Source: Peribacillus frigoritolerans (GTDB lineage Bacteria > Bacillota > Bacilli > Bacillales > DSM-1321). From it: a DNA stretch of 64,000 nucleotides. Of the stretch, positions 1 through 9,139 are shown piece after piece. The notes under the pieces are model-generated. The model worked only from the letters and a program-made list of their open reading frames with translations, was not told the DNA's origin and ran no database searches. Within the stretch, counting starts at the first letter, position 1; every line of letters starts with the position of its first letter. The stretch covers positions 1,954,001 through 2,018,000 of the forward strand of contig NZ_CP158190.1 of NCBI RefSeq assembly GCF_040250305.1, read 5' to 3'. The position numbers were made by a program, and so were the translations under genes.

Positions 1-242
1 GCTATCTGTATTATGTTGATAATGAAAAAATAGTATCAGTAAAGAGTGCTTTGTCCTATACTTTACCGCCAAGGTTCAATGAGAAAAATGAGTTAGAAAC
101 AATGAGTTATTACAATATGGAAGATTTACCTTGGGTATTAAATACTTATGAATTGGATTTAAAGAGTAATTCATTGAAAATGATAGATAAAAAATCTTTG
201 TCTTTTGAGGAAGGTCAGAAGATAAAAAATAAATGGCAATGA
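1..242 (+). CDS. C-terminal part of a gene that starts before the window, unknown function
   Basis: A reading frame is open from base 3 to a TAA at 240-242, giving about 79 visible residues. A TTG at 51 could serve as a start, but the frame continues upstream without a stop (it reads YLYYVDNEKIVSVKSA before that codon), so this is more likely the end of a longer gene. The tail is charged and ends NKWQ. I recognise no family. A terminator hairpin follows 26 bases later, which supports a real 3' end. Confidence 0.6.
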   Translation, partial: YLYYVDNEKIVSVKSALSYTLPPRFNEKNELETMSYYNMEDLPWVLNTYELDLKSNSLKMIDKKSLSFEEGQKIKNKWQ

Positions 243-267
243 ATTAATTCCTTGATGAACTACTGCT

Positions 268-292
268 AAAACGCCAAAATAGGCGTTTTTTT
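268..292 (+). terminator. Rho-independent terminator
   Basis: An 8-bp stem, AAAACGCC (268-275) with GGCGTTTT (282-289), has a 6-base loop and runs into a T tract. It sits just after the stop of the truncated gene at the window start. Confidence 0.8.
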
Positions 293-435
293 ATTTGAAA
301 ACATGCAACACATAAAACTTCCGATTACCATTTGAACAAAAAAAGGAGCATTATGTTCCTAATCTAATTTAAAAGGTGAGATGTGAGAATTCCACTTAGG
401 AATTGAGTGTCCTGGGTTTTTAATCGGTCTATTCC

Positions 436-548
436 GTTTTAGTCTCCAATTCACCATTAACTCGATATATCTTTCTAGGTCTTCCTTTAGCTGTCGGTGC
501 TTATTCACCAATTATTTCGGCAATCTCTTGCTCGACTAAACCGTATAT
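436..548 (-). pseudogene. Decayed fragment resembling a winged-helix regulator
   Basis: Read on the minus strand, this stretch gives IYGLVEQEIAEIIGE, an in-frame stop, then APTAKGRPRKIYRVNGELE. The GRPRK-[IVY]-Y-R pattern is typical of the wing of PadR-like and related regulators, but the fragment is short, broken by a stop and has no start codon. It is probably a remnant. The rest of the 243-942 stretch holds the terminator above and nothing else I can support. Confidence 0.3.
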
Positions 549-942
549 CGAAAAAAAATAAAAACTTGTAAATTTAAAAATGAGTTAATAATGGCGGGTT
601 TTAAAATTCTCAATGTGAAAAGATATCTGCAGGTCTTTTGAGAAAAGATTGATTGAAACGGAACATACCATCACTAACATCCCCATAGTTAAGGGAAGTA
701 CATGGATAAAAGTGAATGAATTAAAAAATTATACTCTTGTCTATATAACCGTATTAATATTAATAATTCTTTTATCTGGAGACACAAGGGGAGGGGTTGT
801 TGTAATCCCTCTTTTTGAAATCAATATATTAATAGGAAGAAATACGTCTAAATTACCCCGAACAGAGGGTAAATGCTTTTAAAAAGTTTGTTAGCAAAGT
901 AAGTAAAATAGAAATTTTTCGCTATTGGAAAAAATAACTTCA

Positions 943-971
943 TTGTTAAATTATTGTTATTACCTTATAAT
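943..971 (+). promoter_or_regulatory. Sigma-A-type promoter for the surface protein gene
   Basis: TTGTTA (943-948) is followed by exactly 17 bases and then a perfect TATAAT (966-971), about 40 bases before the ATG of the surface protein gene. It probably drives that gene and the sortase together. Confidence 0.6.
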
Positions 972-1011
972 TTTCTAGAAACATATGAAATGTTATGAAT
1001 AGGAGAAAAGT

Positions 1012-2421
1012 ATGAAAAAACTGTGGACGATTTTAGTTTCATTTTCGTTGTTAATTAGCTTATTCCCGCAATTAGCATCGGCATCACCAAGCAAAAATTT
1101 TGAGCAAGAACTTACAAAGTATTTAAAAGAGGTAAGCCTTGTAAGGGGTTTTGAAGTGACGAAGGATGATATTGAAACATCTCTTTCTTTTTACGATGAA
1201 AGTATTAAAAACTTTGAATCTATTGGTGATTTAAAAGAAGCCTTAGGCGAAGTCATTAAGGCAGATTTAAGTAATTTAGATGCCATTTATGAAGATTATA
1301 ATCTGACTAATGAGAGCCTAATTAATCTATTACACGAAAATGGCGAAGAACTAGACGATTATATCTTTATCTGGGACTTAGATGAAGCTGTTTATTTCTA
1401 TACAGAAGAGGGCGATTTTGAACGCGATCCAAACTTTGACAAAGAATTAGTCAATTATTTAGCCAAAGTTAGCAAGGAAAGAGGCTTCGAAGTAACAAAA
1501 GAAGATATCGAAGCGTCATTGGAACTTTATGATTTTAGCCTGGAAGAATTTGAATCTGTCGAAGAACTTAGCGAATTCTTGGGTGATGTCATAAAGGCAG
1601 ATCTAAGCAACTTAGATTATTTTAATGAGAATTATGGATTAGATAAACAAGCCTTGCTTCAAATGTTGGAAGAAAATGGTGAAGACATTAACGATTATAT
1701 ATACATAGATAATCTTGAAGAAACTGTTTGGAACCTTACTGGTGGTGGGATAGATGGTGAGATTGCAGAAGATCTGCTTCCCATTTTCGAGGAAGAACTC
1801 GGTTTGACGGAAGAGGAACTACAGCGGCTTGAAGAACACTTAATGTCTTTGGAAGAGCATCTTTCCAATCCGGAAACAGTCAAGCAACTAGAAGCATTGG
1901 GCAACCGCATGATGGCTTTCGAGGAATTCGATGTAGCAACCGAGCTTACAGCTGAACAGATAGCTGAAATGGCATCAATCTATGAAGAATTACTTTCAAT
2001 CTTTAAGCTTAATGTATCCTATTCCCTTGTGAAAAGTGGCTCGGAATCACCTGTATCCCTTATGGATTTAATGAAATTGGAAGAATTGAAGGGTGCTAAC
2101 CTGAAAATAGCGATATATAATACTGACGGAAAGTTCTTGGCTGATCTTTTAATAACAGGTGAAATGGTCGATTCTGACACTCTTACCAATGCAGGCGGGC
2201 AAATAAAGGAATCTGCAAAAGAGGTGCAAAAAACCATTGAAAAAACACCAGTTGCTAAACCAGTAAAGCAAAAGATCAGTACTCATACAAATTCAGAAAA
2301 TCAAACCGTAAAAGGGGCTAAACTGCCAAATACCGCTTCCGATTATTTGCCTAGCGCCCTTTTAGGACTATTTCTTGTCTTGTTCGGAAGCTTGATGTAT
2401 CGAAAAATCAGGAAAGCTTAA
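1012..2421 (+). CDS. Processed acidic surface protein with an LPNTA cell-wall sorting signal
   Basis: The protein has 469 residues and a Sec signal peptide (KK followed by a hydrophobic core, ending near ASA at about 25). It is strongly acidic. Two tandem repeats of about 105 residues (roughly 29-134 and 143-245) share GFEVTK-(D/E)-DIE and VIKADLSNLD. A more variable helical region follows, then LPNTA at 438-442, a hydrophobic span and the basic tail YRKIRKA. This matches the family of acidic surface proteins with an LPXTA motif that are encoded next to class D sortases. The sortase gene begins 2 bases after the stop. The function is unknown; display on the sporulating cell or wall is a guess based on LPNTA substrates in Bacillus anthracis. 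Confidence 0.85.
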   Translation: MKKLWTILVSFSLLISLFPQLASASPSKNFEQELTKYLKEVSLVRGFEVTKDDIETSLSFYDESIKNFESIGDLKEALGEVIKADLSNLDAIYEDYNLTNESLINLLHENGEELDDYIFIWDLDEAVYFYTEEGDFERDPNFDKELVNYLAKVSKERGFEVTKEDIEASLELYDFSLEEFESVEELSEFLGDVIKADLSNLDYFNENYGLDKQALLQMLEENGEDINDYIYIDNLEETVWNLTGGGIDGEIAEDLLPIFEEELGLTEEELQRLEEHLMSLEEHLSNPETVKQLEALGNRMMAFEEFDVATELTAEQIAEMASIYEELLSIFKLNVSYSLVKSGSESPVSLMDLMKLEELKGANLKIAIYNTDGKFLADLLITGEMVDSDTLTNAGGQIKESAKEVQKTIEKTPVAKPVKQKISTHTNSENQTVKGAKLPNTASDYLPSALLGLFLVLFGSLMYRKIRKA

Positions 2422-2422
2422 T

Positions 2423-3043
2423 ATGAAACAATTAAAGAAAAAGCGTTTGCTTCTGCTTTCTTGTACAATTGCCATTATTTTATTTGGAATTTGGTTTTCC
2501 ACATCCAATATGTATAAGTTTGCAAAAGGCTACTTTCTTTACAAGACTCATGCTCCAAGTAGCCAAGTAGATGAAACTGTACAGAAACCACCAAGTAATA
2601 AAACAACAAAGAAAGAGCTATATCCTGTCCGCCCTAAAACGGGTGAAGAAATCGGGGAACTGTATATACCCAAACTAAAAACAAAACTCCCTATTTTCCA
2701 TGGCACAAACGAGGATGAATTGGAAAAAGGCGTTGGTCACTTTGCAGGAAGTGTGCTACCTGGTGAAAATGACAATTCCGTTCTTTCCGGTCATAGAGAT
2801 ACGGTATTCCGTAAACTCGGGCAAGTTAGCGAAGGAGATTTGTTGATAGTAACAACATCGGCAGGAGAGTTCACATACAAAATCAAAAAAGTTCGAATTG
2901 TGGATGAGGATGATCGAACCGTGATCGTACCAAAACCACGGGCAACGCTAACCGTCAGTACCTGTTACCCCTTTGATTATATCGGGTCAGCACCTGAACG
3001 CTATATACTTGTCGCTTATTTGACTTCAAAAACAGTAAGTTAA
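2423..3043 (+). CDS. Class D sortase
   Basis: This is a membrane-anchored cysteine transpeptidase of 206 residues. It has one N-terminal transmembrane helix (about 8-26), then a linker and the sortase beta barrel. The catalytic residues are visible: His124 in LSGHRD, Cys181 in TVSTCYP and Arg193 in PERYILVAYL. The gene lies 2 bases after the LPNTA protein and its start is next to that stop, so the two are almost certainly co-transcribed. The inferred job is to cut the LPNTA motif of its neighbour and attach it to peptidoglycan. Size and layout fit the class D (YhcS-like) sortases. Confidence 0.92.
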   Translation: MKQLKKKRLLLLSCTIAIILFGIWFSTSNMYKFAKGYFLYKTHAPSSQVDETVQKPPSNKTTKKELYPVRPKTGEEIGELYIPKLKTKLPIFHGTNEDELEKGVGHFAGSVLPGENDNSVLSGHRDTVFRKLGQVSEGDLLIVTTSAGEFTYKIKKVRIVDEDDRTVIVPKPRATLTVSTCYPFDYIGSAPERYILVAYLTSKTVS

Positions 3044-3060
3044 TCATCAAATTTCTTAAA

Positions 3061-3099
3061 AAAAGAGTCCCAATAAGGAAAACCTATTGGGACTCTTTT
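3061..3099 (+). terminator. Strong terminator after the sortase operon
   Basis: A perfect 15-bp stem, AAAAGAGTCCCAATA (3061-3075) with its complement at 3085-3099, has a 9-base loop and lies 18 bases after the sortase stop. Confidence 0.85.
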
Positions 3100-3146
3100 A
3101 ATTTCTATTTAGAAAGGAAAACGAAGGTGAAAGTAATATCACTTTG

Positions 3147-3172
3147 AAAAAACACCGATATCGGTGTTTTTT
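3147..3172. terminator. Bidirectional palindromic terminator
   Basis: The palindrome AAAAAACACCGA followed by TATCGGTGTTTTTT carries A and T tracts on both sides, so it can stop transcription either way. It lies between the sortase operon and the convergent DoxX gene, whose stop is 15 bases away. Confidence 0.75.
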
Positions 3173-3186
3173 CATTGTTAATTTAT

Positions 3187-3585
3187 TTATATTGTTACGC
3201 TATCCTTATTACTCACTGAAGCGGATTTTAATATTTTATGATGATAAATATAAGAGCCGGCTATCAAAATATATCCGATAATGAAAAGAAGCCATCCACT
3301 GGCGGGATCGCCAACTGATATGCTTGAATACATAGCACCCGTCAAATCAAATACAAAACCTGCATAAGCCCATTCCTTGATTCTCGGAAAGCCAGGAATA
3401 AGTATTGCCACGACACCTAATAATTTGGCAATTCCAATAAAGGGTAGGAGGTAGGTGGGATAACCTAAATGATTAAATAAAGCGACTGCATCGGGAACAG
3501 ACATTATATCCGGTATAGAGCCCAAAACCATTAGTGCCACTAAAAGCCCTGTAAAAATCCAATATATAATTTTTATTTTTTTCAT
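3187..3585 (-). CDS. DoxX-like family membrane protein
   Basis: The protein has 132 residues with four predicted transmembrane helices. It shows the DoxX-like pattern: an opening helix with FTGLL, then HLGYPTYLLPFIGIAKLLG and an AYAGFVFDL segment. Members of this superfamily are poorly characterised small integral membrane proteins, some linked to redox or thiol metabolism; nothing here narrows the role. A GGGAGGG ribosome site lies upstream of the ATG. It is transcribed alone and converges on the sortase operon. The 100 or so bases upstream lead into a minisatellite. Confidence 0.75.
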   Translation of the reverse strand: MKKIKIIYWIFTGLLVALMVLGSIPDIMSVPDAVALFNHLGYPTYLLPFIGIAKLLGVVAILIPGFPRIKEWAYAGFVFDLTGAMYSSISVGDPASGWLLFIIGYILIAGSYIYHHKILKSASVSNKDSVTI

Positions 3586-3683
3586 TTATTCTCATTCCCT
3601 CCCTTAGATTGACATTCTAATCATATTCCACTTTCCTTTTATTAATGCATTCTATAAAAAATTATTGAGATTCAACAGTAATA

Positions 3684-3985
3684 TCACGAGTGCAGCACGA
3701 AATCACGAGTAAACGTACTGAACTCACGAGTAAATAGCCAAAATTCACGAGTAAACGTCGCAAACTCACGAGTAAAACAGCAAAACACGAGTAAACGTCG
3801 CGAAATCACGAGTGCAGCACGAAATCACGAGTAAACGTACTGAAATCACGAGTAAATAGCCAAAATTCACGAGTAAACGTCGCAAACTCACGAGTAAAAC
3901 AGTAAAATTCACGAGTAAACGGCGCGAAATCACGAATGCAGCACGAAATGACGAGTAAACGTACTGAAATCACGAGTAAACGGCG
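3684..3985. repeat. Minisatellite of about 21-bp 'tcacgagtaaac' units with a 122-124 bp higher-order period
   Basis: About 15 units of 19-21 bp each begin (T)CACGAG. Unit types recur in order: TGCAGCACGAAA, TAAACGTACTGAA, TAAATAGCCAAAAT, TAAACGTCGCAAAC, TAAAACAG and TAAACG(T/G)CGCGAAA. The first unit type recurs at 3684, 3806 and 3930, so the array is two full six-unit blocks plus a third, partial one. A 63-codon frame on the minus strand (reading REF/RDF repeats) is a by-product of the repeat, not a gene. The rest of the 3586-4346 gap holds a hairpin at 3990-4050 and no gene. Confidence 0.9.
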
Positions 3986-3989
3986 ACTG

Positions 3990-4050
3990 CCTGCCAAGCC
4001 GCATCAAAGCAAGCGTCCCTGGGGACTCGGCTAGCCAGTTTTTTGGCAGG
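3990..4050. repeat. Hairpin capping the minisatellite
   Basis: CCTGCCAA (3990-3997) pairs with TTGGCAGG (4043-4050). The loop contains a second near-palindrome around GTCCCTGGGGAC (about 4015-4026). The element is GC-richer than its surroundings and abuts the array, so it may be part of one repeat element. Confidence 0.5.
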
Positions 4051-4346
4051 AGTGTCGCAAATTTCTTAAATCTAGTGAGGATTTCCTCCGTTTGATCTTT
4101 TACATCCTTAAGAGAGAGTTGATCACAAAATCATGAATAAAGATTATCGTTTGCCCAATTATTCTAGTCTAAAAATCCATGCTTGAAGGTGATTTTGGAG
4201 TTTTCTTTAATGTAAAAGGCAGTGGATGCTTTAACCAATGCCTTTTTGATGAAGGATTTAAAAAATATTCCATACCTTTTCTGCTTTTATCCCTGAAGTG
4301 TTGGTAAATATGTATTGCGAACAATGTATTTGATCCTTTTGCAGCT

Positions 4347-4928
4347 TTATCTTGTAAAAAAGTTTATTGATTTAAAAGAATTGAATAAAATGACGCATAT
4401 CCCGACACAGGAAATCGTGATGAGGGAATACATTAACTTTAAGTCTTTCAATATAATAATTCCCGCAATAACTATGAGAGAATCAATGATAAAAATAATA
4501 ATTCCAGGATTAGTTGCTGTGGTTTTAGAGATTAATAGTGCTAGTAAATCCACTCCACCGGGGCTAATATGTTGTCTCAGCATAAAACCGACACCAATCC
4601 CAATCGTCATTCCGCCGATAATGGCACTTGTTATGATCGGTAGATGAACCAAACCGTTTAGTGGTGTTAGCCAATCAATAATGGTTGATGTAAAAGCTAA
4701 CCCAAGGATGGCATTAAAGAAATAAGACTTATCGTATAGAAGAGATAAAAGGTATATGGGAATATTGATCATGATCATGGTATGTCCAACCTGGATTCCC
4801 CAAACATATTTGATTAACAAACTTATTCCAAATATCCCGCCATTTATTAGATGAATGGGAACGATAAACAGGTTAATACCAATTCCAATGCAAAAACTTG
4901 AAAAAAGCAGAGTAACTAACTTTTTCAT
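4347..4928 (-). CDS. YitT family membrane protein
   Basis: This is an integral membrane protein of 193 residues with five or six hydrophobic helices. Family marks include GIGINLFIVPIHLINGGIFGISLL near the N-terminus and the GGMTIGIGVGFMLRQHISPGGVDLLALL segment, which is typical of the YitT group. It lacks the C-terminal cytoplasmic domain found in longer family members (about 280 residues), so it is a short form. I place the start at the ATG at 4928, reading MKKLV, because AAGGGG lies 7 bases upstream; the frame itself stays open to a TTG 21 bases earlier. The function of the family is not established. Confidence 0.8.
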   Translation of the reverse strand: MKKLVTLLFSSFCIGIGINLFIVPIHLINGGIFGISLLIKYVWGIQVGHTMIMINIPIYLLSLLYDKSYFFNAILGLAFTSTIIDWLTPLNGLVHLPIITSAIIGGMTIGIGVGFMLRQHISPGGVDLLALLISKTTATNPGIIIFIIDSLIVIAGIIILKDLKLMYSLITISCVGICVILFNSFKSINFFTR

Positions 4929-4987
4929 TAATACATTCCCCTTGTCCAAATCATTATCTTAAAATATATAAGAGGAATGTAAATATA

Positions 4988-5113
4988 TACTCAGCATATG
5001 AAAGTACCGGAGCAATTTGTGAATTGCTGGCTTTGTTCTTAGAAGATTTTCTGAAGAGACATGGGATTACGCTGGATCAAAATAAAGGCCGTCATCTGGA
5101 GGCCAGGAAGTAA
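4988..5113 (+). pseudogene. C-terminal gene remnant, unrecognised
   Basis: An open frame without a good start ends at TAA 5111-5113 and reads STGAICELLALFLEDFLKRH and then GITLDQNKGRHLEARK. It is GC-richer than the flanking AT-rich DNA and is followed at once by a strong terminator, as a real 3' end would be. No upstream part of the gene is visible, so it is best seen as a leftover of a deleted gene. Family unknown. Confidence 0.35.
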
Positions 5114-5121
5114 TTTGGGCA

Positions 5122-5156
5122 AAAAAAGAGACACTCATAAAAAGTGTCTCTTTTTT
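5122..5156 (+). terminator. Terminator after the remnant
   Basis: A 14-bp stem, AAAAAAGAGACACT (5122-5135) with AGTGTCTCTTTTTT (5143-5156), has a 7-base loop. A and T tracts on both sides make it usable from either strand. Confidence 0.8.
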
Positions 5157-5235
5157 GGCATTTATATGTCTTCATGGGGCAAGTCAGTTTAATGATATAA
5201 GGTTTTTTTTTACTTTGGAAAATAGGTTGAATTTT

Positions 5236-5262
5236 GCCTTGATTATTCAAGGCGCTTTTTTT
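5236..5262. terminator. Hairpin straddling the stop codon of the drug exporter
   Basis: GCCTTGA (5236-5242) and TCAAGGC (5247-5253) form a perfect stem with the loop TTAT. The T run (5256-5262) is on the plus side, so as a terminator it would act on rightward transcription. For the leftward exporter mRNA it is a 3'-end hairpin that includes the stop codon at 5247-5249. Confidence 0.5.
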
Positions 5263-6737
5263 GATAGGCGATTTGTAATGGTATCTTCTTGTGGTGATGT
5301 TTGCCGTATATAGAAGGCCAGTATGAATGCAACTATGGTCAAACCTGTTGCGATCATGAATGCATCATCCACACCCATTACGCTGCCTTGTTTAATGGCC
5401 ATCGCCATTTGTGATGTATTATCTGGTGATATATTCCTTTGAGATAAGATTTCCTGTACATGTTTCGTTCCCTGGTTTGTCATGATGGAAACAAAGAATG
5501 CCATGCCAACAGCGCCTGCTACCATTCTCAATGTATTGACCATTGCTGTTCCATATTTATTTAGGCTAAGTGCCAATTCATTTAATCCAGCTGTGAAGAT
5601 AGGCATCATCAGTATCGACATTCCGAACATTCTAATCGTATATACCCACACCACATAAGAATAGGACGTATCTGTTTGTAGCCGCGCTAAAAGATAGGTT
5701 GTAATGATAGTGATGGCAAGTCCGCTCACCGCAAGCCATCTTGCACCAAATCGATCAAACAGCTTACCTGTGATAGGAGACATGATCCCCATTAAAATCC
5801 CGCCAGGCAATAGCATGAGACCGGATTCCATCGGAGTGAACCCACGGATATTCTGCATATAGATTGGCATGATGATCATTCCGGAGAACATACCCATAGT
5901 TGCGATGACATTGATGATTGTCGTTAAAGTGAACATCCGATACCGGAAAATTCTAAATTCCAAAATAGGATGAGATACAGTGAATTGCCTCCAGACAAAT
6001 AAAGCTAAACTGATTCCTCCGACAAGGAACATCGTCAGTACTTCAGGACTGCCCCAGCCCTTGGTACCGCCTGTAGCAAATCCATATAGAACCCCGCCGA
6101 ATCCGATAGTGGATAGAATTACACCCAGTTTATCGAGTTTAGGCCGGCTGGTTTTCCCTACTTTTTTAATGATGAAAATGGCAAAGATGAAGTCAAGCAG
6201 GGCGAATGGGAAAATGATGAAAAATAGAACCCGCCATGAATAGTTTTGGATAATCCATCCTGATAATGTCGGTCCTACAGCTGGGGCAAAATTCATCGCG
6301 ATACCAAATATGCCCATTGCGAAACCGCGTCTGTTAGGCGGAAATAAAGTGAAAATTACATTTGTAATCAACGGGAACAAAATCCCCGCACCTGCAGCTT
6401 GAACCACACGTCCGATCAATAAGACGGAGAAGCTGGGGGCAATTCCACATAAAAAAGTTCCTAATGCAAAGAGTCCCATCGAAGCAAGATATAATTGTCT
6501 TGTATTGAATCGTTCCATTAAGAAAGCGGTAATCGGGATGACAATCCCATTGACCAATAAGAAGATTGTTGTAAGCCAATTAGCTGTTGCAGCTGATATA
6601 TCAAAATGAGTCATTAATTGAGGCAATGCGATATTGATTAAAGTCTGATTTAAGAAAGCGACTAAAGCACCAGCCAGCATCACCGCAAACATGGGGCCTG
6701 TACGAATTTTAGTGGTGGCTGTTTTGTCGTGATTCAT
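5247..6737 (-). CDS. DHA2-family (EmrB/QacA) multidrug MFS exporter
   Basis: The protein has 496 residues with about 14 transmembrane helices and is a proton-driven drug efflux pump of the DHA2 group. Family signatures include LNQTLINIALPQLM in helix 1, the motif A-like FLMERFNTRQLYL and the helix 5 motif C stretch GIAMNFAPAVGPTLSGWIIQNYSWRVLFF. A second exporter of the same group (43036-44448) is clearly a paralogue and shares most motifs. The ATG is preceded by GGAAAGG. The promoter region carries a perfect 19-bp palindrome, so drug-inducible repression by a TetR- or MarR-type protein is likely, but no such regulator lies next to it. Confidence 0.9.
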   Translation of the reverse strand: MNHDKTATTKIRTGPMFAVMLAGALVAFLNQTLINIALPQLMTHFDISAATANWLTTIFLLVNGIVIPITAFLMERFNTRQLYLASMGLFALGTFLCGIAPSFSVLLIGRVVQAAGAGILFPLITNVIFTLFPPNRRGFAMGIFGIAMNFAPAVGPTLSGWIIQNYSWRVLFFIIFPFALLDFIFAIFIIKKVGKTSRPKLDKLGVILSTIGFGGVLYGFATGGTKGWGSPEVLTMFLVGGISLALFVWRQFTVSHPILEFRIFRYRMFTLTTIINVIATMGMFSGMIIMPIYMQNIRGFTPMESGLMLLPGGILMGIMSPITGKLFDRFGARWLAVSGLAITIITTYLLARLQTDTSYSYVVWVYTIRMFGMSILMMPIFTAGLNELALSLNKYGTAMVNTLRMVAGAVGMAFFVSIMTNQGTKHVQEILSQRNISPDNTSQMAMAIKQGSVMGVDDAFMIATGLTIVAFILAFYIRQTSPQEDTITNRLSKKAP

Positions 6738-6763
6738 TATTATGGCACGTCCTTTCCGCTAGG

Positions 6764-6782
6764 ATAGTACAAATTGTACTAT
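6764..6782 (-). promoter_or_regulatory. Palindromic operator overlapping the exporter promoter
   Basis: ATAGTACAA and TTGTACTAT form a perfect 9-bp inverted repeat around one central base. On the minus strand a TACAAT -10 box lies inside it, with TTAACT 18 bases upstream as a possible -35. A repressor bound here would block the promoter, about 30 bases before the exporter ATG. Confidence 0.65.
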
Positions 6783-6883
6783 CTGCTATTTTTAAAAGTT
6801 AAAGAAACTAATTCGTCTCACGAAGTATTAGTGTAAACCAACCTATATTTCCCAATAAAATACACCATTTAAGGAGATTCACT

Positions 6884-7078
6884 TCAATTTACAGCTTTTT
6901 TGAGGTGTTTATTCTTTATTAACCACTCACTTGACAATATTTCAGGATACATTCTCTTGGAAATCCCCCAGGTTAACATCCATTCTACAGGTATATCATA
7001 TTTCAAACAATAATCACCAATATAATACTTACAATGTACCAGAGAAATTTTTGCACTAGGTATAAATACTTTAACATT
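6884..7078 (-). pseudogene. Degraded coding fragment, unrecognised
   Basis: A minus-strand frame of 64 codons ends at TGA 6884-6886 and reads HCKYYIGDYCLKYDIPVEWM and then LTWGISKRMYPEILSSEWLI. It has no start codon. An overlapping frame just upstream starts MHDFIVHHTFLS (ATG near 7145), which suggests a frameshifted small gene. The composition looks coding, but I do not recognise the family. No other gene is evident between the exporter and the frl promoter. Confidence 0.35.
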
Positions 7079-7193
7079 CTATCATTCGTATTCACTAATA
7101 AATAGTTAATTGATAAAAAGGTGTGATGAACAATAAAATCATGCATTTTCCGTATATTGAGAATTAATATTTTTTAAATATTCAAAATAATTA

Positions 7194-7240
7194 TTGCAAT
7201 AAATGTATTGGTTAATTATAATACAAAACATAACAAATAA
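7194..7240 (+). promoter_or_regulatory. Promoter and putative FrlR operator of the frl operon, copy 1
   Basis: TTGCAA (7194-7199), a 17-base spacer and TATAAT (7217-7222) make a strong sigma-A promoter. The 24 bases from TATAAT onward are repeated with one mismatch at 9096-9119. The part after the -10 box, ACAAAACATAACAAATAA, is a good candidate site for the GntR-type regulator encoded at the end of the locus. Confidence 0.65.
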
Positions 7241-7257
7241 TAAGTCGTTTTGAGGGG

Positions 7258-9010
<1,753 letters not shown>

Positions 9011-9072
9011 CAGAATGTTAAGGGAAGTTGGGCCTTCTCTTGACAAACGCACTAAAATTTAAAATAAAACAA

Positions 9073-9119
9073 TTGTACAAATTATTATGTTTAGATATAA
9101 TACAAGACATAACAAATAA
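9073..9119 (+). promoter_or_regulatory. Internal frl promoter and putative FrlR operator, copy 2
   Basis: TTGTAC (9073-9078), a 17-base spacer and TATAAT (9096-9101) lie in the gap before the deglycase gene. The 24-base block from TATAAT repeats that at 7217-7240 with a single A/G change. Two copies of the same promoter/operator arrangement within one operon suggest that one regulator controls both segments. Confidence 0.65.
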
Positions 9120-9139
9120 ACAGAGATACAGGGAGGAAG

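Noticed and set aside
649..882. 77-codon frame from a TTG with one hydrophobic stretch
   Set aside because: There is no ribosome site before the TTG, no recognisable family and no supporting context; the region is probably non-coding or a remnant.
3684..3985. CRISPR array
   Set aside because: Units are adjacent 21-bp repeats with graded changes and no unique spacers of constant length; no cas genes are present.
3806..3997. 63-codon minus-strand frame rich in REF/RDF repeats
   Set aside because: It is produced by the 21-bp minisatellite; its period follows the repeat and it has no ribosome site.
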